Assembly (NCBI RefSeq): GCF_029784165.1
Contig: NC_073695.1
Location: 227,945,916-228,009,915 of the forward strand
Length of the DNA stretch: 64,000 bases
DNA from: Wyeomyia smithii
Lineage: Eukaryota > Arthropoda > Insecta > Diptera > Culicidae
Direction: 5' to 3'
Shown here: positions 45,713 to 56,172 of the stretch, one piece after another
Layout: each line of letters begins with the position of its first letter
Position numbering within the stretch: position 1 is the first letter of the stretch
Notes under the pieces: generated by a model
The model's input: only the letters and a program-made list of their open reading frames with translations
Databases searched by the model: none
What the model was told of the DNA's origin: nothing
Program-made: the position numbers and the translations under genes

Positions 45713-45800
45713 GAAAAAATCACAGGAAGGTTGTATGCAAAGCCACGACCGCAAGATTGAAGTAGAATACTTTTACAAGAAAGATAACCCGGATGCTTGC
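45713..45800. repeat. Dispersed repeat (AAAGCCACGACCGCAAG), copy 1
   Basis: The block running from AAAATCACAG through GCAAAGCCACGACCGCAAG, GAAGTAGAATAC and AAGAAAGATAACCCGG to GCTTGCGTGTCA also occurs at 62785-62900 with few differences. Its sharp boundaries suggest the end of a mobile element family. Confidence 0.7.
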
Positions 45801-46597
45801 GTGTCAGTCATTTTTTCTATTAAATAAACAATAATAGTCAGAGAATGCATGTAGAGGTAATAAACTTTGGATTATAGCGCAAAACGAGAAAATATCAACT
45901 CTTCAAATATTCATTTATGTTCTTCAAATTTCAGTTGTTCAATTTAATATCCGATGAAATGTCTGTTTATTATCTGATGAAGCTCTTATATAGGCCAAAT
46001 GATGCATTCCCAATTTACTAGGTCCATAACTCTGCCGACCGTGCTTGGGAAAGCAATCGTATAACGACCAATCAGAAGTCGAATTTTATGTTTTGACAAG
46101 GCTTAAGAATTTTCAATAGTACAATAGTTCGAATAATAAAATTGCAATTTCATGCATTTGGTAGGAATCTTAGAAGATTTTCTAATCGATTGCTGCAAAA
46201 AACGAAGGAAATCCATCGAAAACTAACCGATTTATTAGCATTAGCAGCAAATTGGACATATTTCTCACTTTTTTCAGTTTTAGATTTTCATTTCACATCT
46301 CTATGTAGCTGAACTACCTGAGAGAAGTATTCTACTTCAAAAATTTTGTTTTGGTTATAGGTGGAGTTGGGCACGACTTCTACTGCTCACCGCGGAACAA
46401 CTTTTAAAAAAGGAGTTCACGGCAATCGCTGCACAGCCGCCATTTTGTAACAAAAATAGCAATAAAAATATTTGTTCTATTCTGCAAGAGTTGCTCAATC
46501 CAATGATATATTATTTATATACCTTACATCTCAAATGTCCTGTAAAAAAATCATGAAAAAAGCCTTTCTTTTTTAAGCACTTGATAGATATAACCCC

Positions 46598-46960
46598 TTA
46601 ACTGAGTCGTACGCTACCCTTAAATCTATGCAAATTAAATTCTCGAAATTTATCGAGGATTTGTCATTGTGGTATTCGCCAACAAAGGTTTCCCGCAACG
46701 GCCACATTCTGTGGAACAGAATCCGGGAAAGAGTGTTGTACACGGTATAGACATACCCCGACAATTACTGCAGTGGTGGCCTGTTTTGTAGACCCTCCAA
46801 TCAGTCCGAGGGCAATTCTTCATCAGCCCACACTTTCAACATGATACGATGGATGACACAGCTATTTGCTTCCGCCTTTGAAAAGCTCGGCGGAAATGCC
46901 GTGCTTCCCAGCTGCCTTACAGTTCCTCAGCTCTTGTTCGCTATCGCAATCCTTTTATTC
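46598..46960 (-). pseudogene. RTE-like RT fossil split by the TTAA element
   Basis: From about 46930 the minus strand reads ELRNCKAAGKHGISAELFKG (the KxxKAAGxDGI block), then a decayed ADEELPSDW-like segment, TLSRILFHRMWPLRETFVGE, and CIDLRVAYDSVK (first palm aspartate, about 46605-46640). The TTAA element then interrupts it, and RNEL resumes at 44754. Stops and frameshifts are present throughout. Confidence 0.8.
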
Positions 46961-47159
46961 ACCCCGTGTTTCACCTCGTTATCACACGCTACGAGTGTAC
47001 CAAGATAAACAAAATGAGCATATCATTGATCCAATTTTAGTATCTTCCGTTCTGAGACCTCTTTACGGGGTCTTTTTTACATCTCTACAGTTAACACCAA
47101 AGGTATCGATGTTGTCCACGAGATCCCATCCTCTTGCTTCGGATCATCCTACATCAGTA

Positions 47160-47795
47160 ACGCGTCCGAAAATTCGTTCCCGGTTCTGACGCTTGATGTG
47201 AAACCATCAAGATTCGTACGTATCAGCTTAATTAGTTTTGTCGGGAAATCAGCCAGAATTCGTTGCGTTCCACTGAACGCTGTGAAGTCTATAAGCAGAT
47301 TATGTGCCTGCAAGTTGTGCCTCAAGTTATCTTGTCAAAAATCTTTCTCAAAAAGCGTCCCGCTCGAATACTTCACTGGTATTCACCAACAAGAGCTTCC
47401 TGAAACGGCCTCAGTCTATGGAAAAAATACGAGAGTATTTTTTTTTTTTTTGAGAAATTGAGGGAGGCTATGTCTCGATAGGGCATATGAGTTCTTCCTT
47501 GTCTGGCACAAGGGTGATCAGTTTCCCCTCCCTGTCATCACACATGGCAAGAACTATCACGGTCTGGTTTCTGATTCTGTTAACCGCTCTATAGAAGCTC
47601 CTCGTGTCGCGCCTGGTGAGGCGATTCTACGACTTCGCAAGGGCGTGATCGTACTGTTCACGTTTTCTACGGTGTGGCGGTGAAGTATTTTTTTCGACAG
47701 CTCTAGCATCCCGATATTCCCCAGTTATTTGACGCGTCACACGATTTGGTGCTACTAACGTGTTAGCGTAGGCCCAGTTATAAATATGAAGTACC
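47160..47795 (-). pseudogene. Second RTE-like RT fossil, with internal deletions
   Basis: The minus-strand order is RQITGEYRDARAVEKN and KREQYDHALAKS (about 47630-47740), FYRAVNRIRNQTVIVLAMCD and DREGKLITLVPDKEEL (about 47490-47610), a broken SRIFSIDCGRFRKLL (about 47395-47435), then HNLQAHNLLIDFTAFSGTQR, ADFPTKLIKLIRTNLDGFTS and SVRTGNEF (47160-47340). It thus runs from the pre-RT linker to the palm with pieces missing. It lies upstream of, and in the same orientation as, the fossil at 46598-46960, so two copies are side by side. Confidence 0.75.
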
Positions 47796-47799
47796 CTGC

Positions 47800-48240
47800 C
47801 AGTCGTTGCCATCCAGGGTGAGATAGGTCTCGTCGTCCATCACCACTGGCACGTCGCGATTCGCCGGAAAGGTGGACGGGACTGCAGCTTCCTGACATGT
47901 ATGTCCATGTTCTCCAGATACTTTTTCACTGCTTTACCGCATACACCAAGCTCCCGGTCAAGTGCACGCAGCGATTTAGCCACTTTTCCCCCGGTCTTCC
48001 TCTTCAACACCCTTTGAGGCTTCTTGTCGCTCAGGGTCGTCGGCCGTCCGGAATCAAGCTTTTTTCGAACCTCTGATCGTTGTCCAATAGTGTCAAGATG
48101 TTGTAGATGCCGGGACGGGCATACCCGGCGTCCACAAAGTGCCACACGATGTCCGTTTTTGACGCGGCGGGATACCGTTCTTTGAATGTGCACACCTCTG
48201 AACGGAGTAGCTTCACTTTTTTCGCCATCACAGTTAGAGT
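47800..48240 (-). pseudogene. Tc1/mariner-type transposase N-terminal fossil
   Basis: From 48231 the minus strand reads MMAKKVKLLRSEVCTFKERY, then KTDIVWHFVDAG and YNILTLLDN. After a frameshift near 48060 it continues SEVRKKLDSGRPTTLSDKKP, KRKTGGKVAKSLRALDRELG, KAVKKYLENMDI and finally VVMDDETYLTLDGNDW (about 47808-47850). The GRPTTL linker and the MDDETYx block, with the first catalytic aspartate, are typical of a mariner-like transposase. The rest of the catalytic domain is gone: the sequence switches to the RT fossil near 47800. Confidence 0.85.
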
Positions 48241-48245
48241 TTGAC

Positions 48246-48300
48246 TGATAGAGTCTTACCCAAGCCGGGACTCGAGCATACGATGGTTGGTTTGTGAGGC
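48246..48300 (-). mobile_element. SINE fragment (GGTCTCGAGG family), tRNA-like part
   Basis: The minus-strand sequence CGTATGCTCGAGTCCCGGCT matches the B-box region of the SINEs at 44199 and 52011. Only about 55 bases remain, directly abutting the 5' end of the mariner-like fossil. Confidence 0.7.
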
Positions 48301-50260
48301 TGTTCGAAGATTAATGTCAAATACTAAATAGAAATAAAAATCCAATGAATTTAACCAGTGAAATTAACAATAAATAATAACTACTCGTTTGAAAAGCAAG
48401 AGATTCTTTCATGAAGAAAATAATAATAACAGACGGACAGTGATAAATAGAAAATAGAATTAAAGAGATAAGGGAACTTCAAATTTGCAGAATGTATAAC
48501 GTTTCTCATTAATCAATGATGCAATTAAAAAAACATCAAAAGTAGTCCAAAATAAACTAGTTGATTGGTAAAAAATCAACCTTGAAACAGTCGCAGAAAA
48601 TGTCGATAATAAAGTTACAAATAAACGAATTTCTTTAAACAGGAAATTTGCTGGAAAAAAGCACACAGTAATTTTTAATTGAAACAATAGTAATATTTTT
48701 TTATAGTATATGTATAAAAATCATCACTGTACTATAATGTATTGTACATTAGAACGATTTATTTTACTTCGGTTACTTATGCGAAAGGCTCAAACTGAAA
48801 AATATATCAATCATAAAATTACTAAAGGTTGCATAGATTTAGAAAAAAAATATCATGAAGTTTTATTGAGACCAACCATTTTTAACTTTTTTCAATTGGA
48901 AATTAACAAATATTTTAAGTACTGACAATCTACCAAACTATAAACTATGTTTTTCGGAACCAAAGTCTTGATTTTTAGGTCATTTACCTCGAACCAGTTA
49001 TTATGTATTAGAGTATAATAGATGGTATTTTCACTTTTGTAGATCGTAGCAAATTTTATTGTTGTATAGATTCATTTATTTTCTTTAATCTGAAACAAGC
49101 CAGAATTGTAATCTTATGATCAGAGATTATCAAGTAAATCTATGTCTTAACAATTTGTTTCTATTAGTTCTATTTATCATGCAATTACTACACCACGTGG
49201 TATGGAAATTCATCATCTACCTAAACATGCAGTAAAACTGATCTAATTTACACAATTCCAATATAACATGCTGATTTGAGAAAAGAGACAACTTTTTTTC
49301 TGTAGTCTCAATTAGATTGCGAAAAAACTCCTCGTCTCCAACCGCACAGTCAGGTCTCTGTTCTTATTTTTGGCAGCTTCGCTTTCAGTTTCTTCCAAGG
49401 TTTTTTTCTAATTTTTGTTTATTTTGTTTCCGAATACCTGAACAGAGCGTACCCGTCTGATGATGCTTACAAAGCTGTGAGGCTGTGTAAACTTGTTGGA
49501 TTTAAAATTCTCAGCCAAGACTACCCTCTCAGGTAGACGCGCAACGCGCTCTTCAGAAGCATCGCAGCGAAGTGCAGGTTTTGGGTTCGTTGTTTACAGG
49601 TAAAGTGATAGGAAAAATACTGTCTTCTGTTTTGGTTTTAGATTTGGAAGAAGCGTTTTTTCTTTACTTTTGCCTTGATCTCAAGACGCAGGCAAACATC
49701 GTGTGGTAGGAATATTTTACGCCTTTGATTCGAAATTTGCTTTAACTGTGCGGTTGCTACAGGTAAGATTTTTTTTCGTAAATGCAAATATAACGAATAA
49801 TAAATTCAACATATTAGAATAGATGTGCTCTGGTTATGAACAAAAATATTTTAATTTTATTAAAAACAAAATCGTGTTTGTGAGCCAATGTCAACGAGGA
49901 AGCACCGTTTGGTAAAAAAATCAAATACCCAACTCACGGTAATTGAGCACAAAATCTAAAAAATCCTACCCCGTTTTCAGTCTCGAGGCCGTCTGAGGTT
50001 CCAAAAAGGATCCCTCTTTTATTCTGCCGACCGAAAAATGGTGCTGCTACAGCAGCACTCCACTAAGGAGGAGACGATAACGAAAACGATGACGCCGAAG
50101 CTGCTGATGAATGACGAATTTCTTCTACACGAACAGGCACGACTTGGATCATGAGGGTTTCCCTTGATGTTGTTTTACCTTTCTGCTAGAAAGGTACAGT
50201 AATCATAGTAAAAATGTAAGCTCATATTGAGGCTTAATGAGCCGAGTGTTATGTGTACTA
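48301..50260. other. Mostly unannotated DNA
   Basis: 48300-49280 is AT-rich. 49290-50200 is more balanced. A short plus ORF (50038-50154, 38 codons, starting MVLLQQHSTKEETITKTMTP) is charged and in locally GC-richer sequence, so it could be a small exon or upstream ORF, but nothing confirms it. A palindrome, ACCTTTCTGCTAGAAAGGTA, lies near 50178. Confidence 0.35.
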
Positions 50261-50605
50261 CAGTGCTTTTTCGATTTATCACGGTCGAAAAAAAATTCAC
50301 CGCAAATTTGTCGAAACCGTGACTCAGCGAAATGTTGAAAATTGGATTTTTTTGTATTTAATTTATGACATTTTGAGTAAAATGATGCACTTTCTAAAGT
50401 CCAATGAAACATAAGTTCAAGATACAAACGAATAAACAAAAAACAAATCAATACATATTTAGCGTTTTCGCGAATTTTCTCAAGGCAATTATACATGCAT
50501 GATCTGTATGATTTGTACTGCCCATTCATTAGCAGAGTTAGGAGAACCTAATGCTTGTTTATGTGAAGTTGCGAAACCACCAGATTTTGTAATTTTTAAA
50601 TCGAC
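50261..50605 (-). mobile_element. Partial copy of the CAGTGCTTTTTCGATT pogo-like family
   Basis: The end CAGTGCTTTTTCGATTTATC with a flanking TA (50259-50260) matches the right end of the 56736-59965 element. The following block, with AATTCACCGC and GAAACCGTGA, is also shared. Farther in, GATTTGTACTGCCCATTCAT matches the minus strand of 57175-57245. It therefore joins the right end to an internal part, implying a deletion derivative. The far end is missing. Confidence 0.75.
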
Positions 50606-50684
50606 TCGACTTTAATCATTACTGTCAATTTCAATGCCTCTAGCAATGATAAATTTTTCAGAAACTTTAATGAGTTTTGCCTTA

Positions 50685-50760
50685 AGTAGAAGCGACGAAT
50701 CCAGTGAGCAGTTACTTTGTGGCCTTTTGACGCACTTCCGGATTCACTGAGGGCACCAAA
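50685..50760. repeat. Dispersed GTAGAAGCGAC repeat, copy 3
   Basis: The block starts GTAGAAGCGACGAATCC and runs through GGCCTTTTGACGCACTTCCG to GGGCACCAAAATTCACA. It shares sequence with 4121-4200 and, in inverted form, with the MITE at 55780-55943. Confidence 0.55.
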
Positions 50761-52010
50761 ATTCACAAAAAAAAATATCTTTTTAAAGCAACAGCTTTGA
50801 TGCAACCTTTTTCTGCTTTTGTCGACCAGTGTTATGTGCCAGTCTGTTTCAACAAATAATAAAGTAAATTCTCTCCCCGATGGGTGGATTAATTTGGATT
50901 TTTTATTCTTCTGCGTCTACACAACATCGTCGCAGTGTGCGGCGAACAAGTCCAGGTGTTTTCCTCAGCGATCGCAAGTAATAGCACAAATACGTCTTAT
51001 TACTCGCCCGTCGTCCGTTTCCACCTTCTTCTGCTCGTCGTCACCGAAGGGCTTTTGTTGTTGCTGGATGTCGCACAACCATGGGTCACCAATGCGTTCC
51101 CTGTTTCGCTGAGCGCCGTGCATCACCCCGAATCAAACCAGCCGCGACCAGGAGTTCCACCGGATGGCACGCTCCCTCCTCGGAGGCTACCGTCAGGCGA
51201 CGCTTTCCATTATGGTGTTATTTCGAATGCCGTTTCCTCAAACCTCCTGCTCACAACATACTCATGCATCACTATTTTTCGTTTTTTGAGTTCCAGATCA
51301 AGAAAAGAAAACTTCCTCGCTTAATCAGGCAGGCATTCGCTCTATAAAGTTCCTTCCCTTAGGCCCATACAAAAAAGGATCTTGGCCGAGGAACGGAACA
51401 CATGACGCTCGCGCTCTGCAGGTCTGTCGAATCGCCCCCCACAAGTTACTGACTCATGACAAATTACCGGTGCTGCTACTGCTGATTGATTGTTGAAATG
51501 ACGGCTTGGCTTTCAGCCTGTTGTCGTGCCACTCACTCGAGACAAATCTAATTTGGTGCGCCACTCGCCGCATGCAGTTTTGTGCGTAGAACAATGAAGC
51601 CTTCTGCAGTGAGGAATCGTTCAAGTTAGTTAATCGTTGACTTGTTGAGGAGCTTGAAAGGATGCTGATTATTGGTTTATTAGAATTATCGAACGCACTT
51701 ATTCATCACACCATTATTGTGTGTGAGAAAAAAATCGAGTGTGGTTATTAACGAACACAATTTAGCTCCAATTCATAATGATCGATAAGTTTTCTGGTTG
51801 ATTTCGAAGTATGACTCTATTTTCGGATCTCACCTGTTGGCGAACAAAACCATGTAAATGATCTGAAAATATACAAAAATTTAACCGACGATTTTTGATT
51901 TTAATGAAACATCACACACACGTTTCTGACTTGGCAAACTAAGCATATTCCGCGGGTGTAGTAATGTGGCGTAGAATTAAGTCTTATTTTAGCAAGCATT
52001 TAACCCCCCC
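50761..52010. other. Unannotated, locally GC-richer DNA
   Basis: ORFs at 50819-51112, 50935-51324 and 51081-51347 overlap in different frames on one strand, and none has a recognisable domain. Balanced composition from 50880 to 51620 makes host 5' untranslated or exonic sequence possible. Confidence 0.35.
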
Positions 52011-52213
52011 AGTTGGTCTCGGGGTATGGGCTGGCCTAACAAGCCATTCGTCGTAGGTTCGAGTCCCGGCTTGGGAGAGACTGTTAGTTGTCAGTAGGAT
52101 CGCTGCGCTAGCCCTCCAATTGTCCTGTACACTTAACAGTTGGCTGCGAAGTCTGTGTATAAATAAAACAGAAGGTCGGGTTCCGATGCGGAATGTAGCA
52201 CCAAGGTTTTGCT
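52011..52213 (+). mobile_element. tRNA-derived SINE (GGTCTCGAGG family), plus copy
   Basis: It begins AGTTGGTCTCGGGGTATGGG, has GTAGGTTCGAGTCCCGG (about 52054-52070), a clear B box, and shares GTGTATAAATAAAACAGAAG and GGAATGTAGCACCAAGG with the minus copy at 44199-44415. A possible duplication, CTTATTTTAGCA / CTTATTTTTAGCA, flanks it (51983 and 52211), but 16 unexplained bases ending in seven Cs lie between it and the SINE start. Confidence 0.88.
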
Positions 52214-52489
52214 TATTTTTAGCAGAGTGGTATGCTGTGCCAAAATGTGCCATCTTAAAATGCATATTATGTTACTCCCCCTGAAAGTCTTAATCTTTTA
52301 AAAGCTCATCTTATTTCTTGTTGGCATCCAACGGAATAGAACTTTTACAAACGCAACAATATAGCACGTATCGTGTCGTGTTGCGGTTTTTACTGCAACT
52401 GTTTCGTGTTGCATATTGCCGATGTGCGACTGGGGGAAAATTCTGTTCGTGCTTACGGTTATTGGTGACAAACATAAGTTTAAGGTTTC

Positions 52490-52720
52490 GAAAATCTGCT
52501 CTGATGTCAAGCTATAACCTTCTTTTCTTAAAACGTTACATCCTTTTCAATAAAATGTGAATTTTCTAAAACTAATTCACAATTGTTAGCACAACAATTC
52601 TTAGTAAAGTTAGCAATGCCTAATTTTTCTGTTCAAAATCGTATATGTTTCGTATATACAGTATCTTCGGATTTTGGTGAACAACACACTACTGCGCATC
52701 TGCAGCGTTCAATCGAAGAG
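52490..52720. repeat. Dispersed repeat (ACGTTACATCCTTTT), copy 1
   Basis: Shares ACGTTACATCCTTTTxAAT, TTTTCTGTTCxAAATCG, CGTATATACxG and ACTACTGCGCATxTGCAGC with 60600-60850, and in part with 62895-63010. The shared order across three places defines a repeat family. Its terminal structure was not resolved. Confidence 0.6.
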
Positions 52721-53029
52721 TTTGATGAATATTAGTTTACGTAGTCCCACGTCTATGCTTATGCCACGTCGTCGTGTTTTACATACAGTGACATACGTTC
52801 GTTTAGACGCACCATATTTTTTATAGGTTTTTCGTTCAAAGCTAATTGGATTTTGAATGTCACCACTTGTTTTTGTTTGTTAACATAAACTAACACAAAC
52901 AGCATTATTTCTCCAAAAAAAAAATGCACTTGATAGAACAAAAAATGCGAAAAATAAAAATAAGCTGATGCATTCGCTTAGACGCACCTCAAGTCAACGT
53001 AGGGAAAGCTCAAATTTTCTGAGTCAATC

Positions 53030-53350
53030 AGTTGTTTAATACTTCGTAGCTCCTCCCTTATTCTTGATAACTTCAAATACTCTTCTAGGCATTGAAGGCA
53101 TTGAACCTTGTCAGGTTATGGAGAGTATTCACAGAGATTTGTTGCCAGCATGAACGTATGGTTTATCGGGAAAAATGAATAGTAGCGTTATCTTGCTGAA
53201 ATACAACAGGTTCATCCACATAATCGTCCAAGTATGGAACCAGAACGTCTTCCAGAAGCTCACAGTAGTTGCTGGAATTGATTTTGGTGGTGATCCAGCA
53301 GATAGGAAGCTTTTCGTCATAAGAAAATCTTTCACATACCATAACCGTTC
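53030..53350 (-). pseudogene. Tc1-like transposase, C-terminal half
   Basis: On the minus strand the frame enters with KFGGGTVMVCERFS (GGGSVMVWG-like), then ELLEDVLVPYLDDYVDEPVV and FQQDNATIHFS, the second catalytic aspartate block of DD34E transposases. After decay it ends SMPRRVFEVIKNKGGATKY and a stop. The third catalytic (E) block has been lost between HFSR and the terminal segment. The protein is therefore inactive. Confidence 0.88.
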
Positions 53351-53354
53351 CTCC

Positions 53355-54545
53355 ACCAAATTTTCGCTTTTTTTTATAAATTCGTTTACATTTCTTATTA
53401 AATGTTGCTTCAGTTTGATTTTAAACAGGATGGTATTAGTTATTAGTTTTAGTTCGTGAGGCAGCAAATTGTACTTTAACAGGCCATAACACATGATGCG
53501 TGTTGAACCCAAGTTCGTGCTGGCTCTACTTCTCAAGAGTTCAGATGCATTTCTGGTGTTTTGACGGTTAATCCTAGCTGTGAAAGTTATGTTGTGATGA
53601 AAATTTTGTTTGTGTAATGTATTGTGGACAAAAATAATTGTTTGAGAATCACGTAGTCCTAAAATAGGAATTATTCTATGGTTCAAGTTTGTGTAGAGTA
53701 ATTCAGTTGGGTACAAGTGAGGCAAATTGAAAATTACTTTTACACACCTGTTCTGAAGTGTTTGAATTTTTTTAAGTTTTGACTTAGCAGCATGACCCCA
53801 AACAAGAGAGTATCAAAAGCCTTCTTGAGATCGATGAATAAGCCACCCACGATTTTCTTTTGATCAACTTCGCAGATCAATTCATCATCAAGTTCGGTAA
53901 TAGCAGTCGATGTACTACAGCCTCCCCGAAAGCCGTCCTGAAATTTGTACATAACATCATTAGCCGACAAAAAACTCACAAGACGGCAGGTTGAAAGTTT
54001 TTTTATAATTTTATTTAGGGCAGATAATGTCGAAATTGGTCGATAGTTGGAAGGATCACGTCTATCACCAGATTTAAAAACAGGTGAGACTTTAACAATT
54101 TTTAATACATTTGGATAATTTCCGGTTGCTATTATTTTATTAAAGAAATTTGCAATAATCTCGGAAAACCGGCTAACGTGTCTTTTCAACAAATCAACGG
54201 GAATATTATCATGCCCTTTACTCTTCTTACTTTCAAGTCTGCTTATTAGGATACAGACTTCACCAACACTAGCGGGTCTCAAAAATATAGAATTTCTAAC
54301 GCATTTAACAGATTTTAGATAGTCAAAGTTATTATTCGGAATTTTGCTGGCCAAATTATTCCCTATAGTGGAGAAATAGTGATGGAACGCTTCGGCAACT
54401 TCATGATTTGTGTCTAGGCTCCTGCCATCAATTTTCAGCTTGAATTGTTCACAAGATTTAGAACGACCAAAGATTTCATTGAGCTTTTGCCATACATTAG
54501 AAGGACTTGAGCTTTGAATTATATTTTCATAAAATTGTTTTTTGT
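53355..54545 (-). pseudogene. L2/CR1-like non-LTR retrotransposon, internally deleted
   Basis: From about 54541 the minus strand reads KKQFYENIIQSSSPSNVWQK, FGRSKSCEQFKLKIDGRSLD, EAFHHYFSTIGNNLASKIPN, then the RT blocks SRLESKKSKGHDNIPVDLLK, VSPVFKSGDRRDPSNYRPIS and IDLKKAFDT. The frame is open for over 200 codons. An internal deletion then removes the YADD region and rejoins in another frame at KSKLKKIQTLQNRCVKVIFN, followed by PHLYPTELLY, ARINRQNTRNASELLRS and FKIKLKQHLIRNVNEF, the C-terminal tail. The clade is inferred from block style. The clean frames suggest a fairly young insertion. Confidence 0.85.
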
Positions 54546-54662
54546 AACGGGAGGGAGCTTAAACCGAGTTACATTAAATTCCGCCGAATTGTACCAGTAG
54601 TGACTGTAACAGGCCATTTCTCTTGAGGGCATGGTGCGTCTAAACGAACGCATGTCACTGTA

Positions 54663-55779
54663 CTACCCTCGTACTATTTGTTTAGACTCAGGAGTGATTT
54701 TCTAAAAGAGCGAATGTTTTTTGGCATAGACTTTATTCCAAATAGAGTCCTTTGGTTGTCTGAGTAGAATGAACTGTTTCATAAATGGTGATTTTCTTTT
54801 TATTTTTTCTTAAGTAACATTTAAAATTATAACAAAGTTTTGGTAAAAAATTTAGAATACAAATATGAAGACAAATTATTTACTGAAGGTTAAGTCACAT
54901 ACACACAGACGTACCAGTCGATGACGTTATAAAATAAGTTCTAGTTATATAAACAAGTTTGGAAAATTTGAAAATAAACAGTAAATTTTATAATAATGCC
55001 AAAAAAATATTTTTGTAGCTCAAAAAAATTTTCCAAAAATTTATAACTTTTTAGTCGTTGAATCGATTTTAAATCTTTTGACAACAAATTAAAGATAATT
55101 AATGAACCTTCTAAAGAAAAATATCTGAATTTTAAATAACAATAACCGTTTTTCGCCGTTTCAAAAGGTTTGAGATCCAGCAGATCCTATCATTCAATTA
55201 TTTTTGGATTCCTCAGTAAATTTTATATAAAATATAAAGTTTTAAAATTATAAAAACTGTGAAAATCCGTGAAAATTGATTGTTTTATGTAAAGTTTCTT
55301 AAGTAATCCAAAAAATCAAACGATAGGGTCTCTTGGGTGTCAGACATTTTAAAATAGTAAAAAACGGTTTGGGTCAGAACTTTTTCATAGTTATTGATAT
55401 TAACGTTTAATTAGATATTTTCACCTGAAAGGCTCATCAGTTACCCTCAATTTAATGATAAACGATTAAACGTTGATGAAATGGCTCAAAAGTTACAAAT
55501 TTTTCTAAAATGAAAAATTTGAAGAAAAGTCAATTTTTTGAGCAACTTAATGACTTAAAATACGGGTCTGAAATTTTTCGATAATGATCATCTATAATGA
55601 TTTTAAAGTAAGTATTTGCAACTCTCCAACAACAAGTATAGATTCATTGGAATATGTGAGCAGTATAACACAATTTATTCTTCAACAGCAAAAAAGTTAG
55701 TTGAACTGGTCAACAACACAAATGTAGCCCCAGAACTCAAACTGGAAAAATATGAAAAATTATTACTTTTTAACCATTC
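54663..55779. other. Unannotated AT-rich DNA
   Basis: Very A/T-rich with no ORF, repeat end or RNA-like structure recognised. Confidence 0.5.
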
Positions 55780-55943
55780 TTGTGAATTTTGGTGCCCTAG
55801 CCAGCTCGAGAGTGCATCAAAAGGCCGCAGAGTAATTGTCCACCGTGTTCCTCGTTTCTACGTTTGCTTACGAATAAACTTCATTCAAGTCTCACAAGAC
55901 TTTACGCACTTCCAAGCTTGCTAGGGACACCAAAATTCACAGG
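55780..55943. mobile_element. About 165-bp MITE with TGTGAATTTTGGTGNCC ends
   Basis: The left TTGTGAATTTTGGTGCCCTA and the reverse-complemented right CTGTGAATTTTGGTGTCCCT are inverted repeats. Internally it carries GGCCGCAGAGTAATTGTC, TCTACGTTTGCTTACG and ACTTTACGCACTTCC. Parts recur near 4121, 5894, 50685 and 62155-62265. No target duplication could be read with confidence. Confidence 0.75.
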
Positions 55944-55961
55944 ACTGGGTAAAAAGCTCTA

Positions 55962-56172
55962 GGGCCTATTACAGAAGATGAGGCGAGCGGCTAGTTACTC
56001 GCCTGACCAATTTTAGCTCGATTTTGGATGAGTAGCTCATCTGCGAAACTACTCGACTCAGTTATCACCAGCCAAGTTTCACTCGCGTTCCCCAATACAA
56101 CATTTTGCTCGTCTCGTCAGTAACTGGAAGCAAGGCGAGGTGCTTTCCTCGTCTTCTGTTATAGTCTATAAT
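55962..56172. mobile_element. MITE with TATNACAGAAGANGAGG ends
   Basis: The left GCCTATTACAGAAGATGAGG and the reverse-complemented right AGACTATAACAGAAGACGAGG core share TATxACAGAAGAxGAGG. Internal sequence repeats a CTCGCC/GGCGAG theme. It is non-coding and about 210 bp long. Confidence 0.6.

Larger units (their letters stand above)
44755..46597. mobile_element. TTAA-flanked element, 1.84 kb
   Basis: TTAA lies immediately outside both ends (44751-44754, 46598-46601). The ends GGGGTTATATGTACC and GGGGTTATATCTATC are inverted repeats. TTAA duplication is characteristic of piggyBac-type transposition, although the ends do not start with the usual CCC. The best ORF inside (45187-45432, plus) is cysteine-poor and charged, with no DDD transposase motif, so the element looks non-autonomous. 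It is inserted in an RT fossil whose frame resumes on the other side. A dispersed repeat block (45713-45795) is nested in it. Confidence 0.75.
52786..54660 (-). mobile_element. Tc1-like element with TA target sites, split by a retrotransposon
   Basis: The ends CAGTGACATACGTTCGTTTA (left) and CAGTGACATGCGTTCGTTTA (right, reverse complement) continue into GACGCACCAT. TA flanks both (52784-52785, 54661-54662). The left part holds the C-terminal half of its transposase on the minus strand. An L2/CR1-like retrotransposon occupies about 53355-54545, and the transposase N-terminus is missing or lost at that junction. Confidence 0.88.

Noticed and set aside
50935..51347. Plus ORFs of 88-129 codons in GC-richer DNA
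   Set aside because: Frames overlap, with no domain or splice evidence. Kept only as a possible untranslated or exonic region.
52011..52085. tRNA gene with a clean B box
   Set aside because: It continues into a SINE body shared with 44199-44415, and no proper acceptor stem could be drawn.
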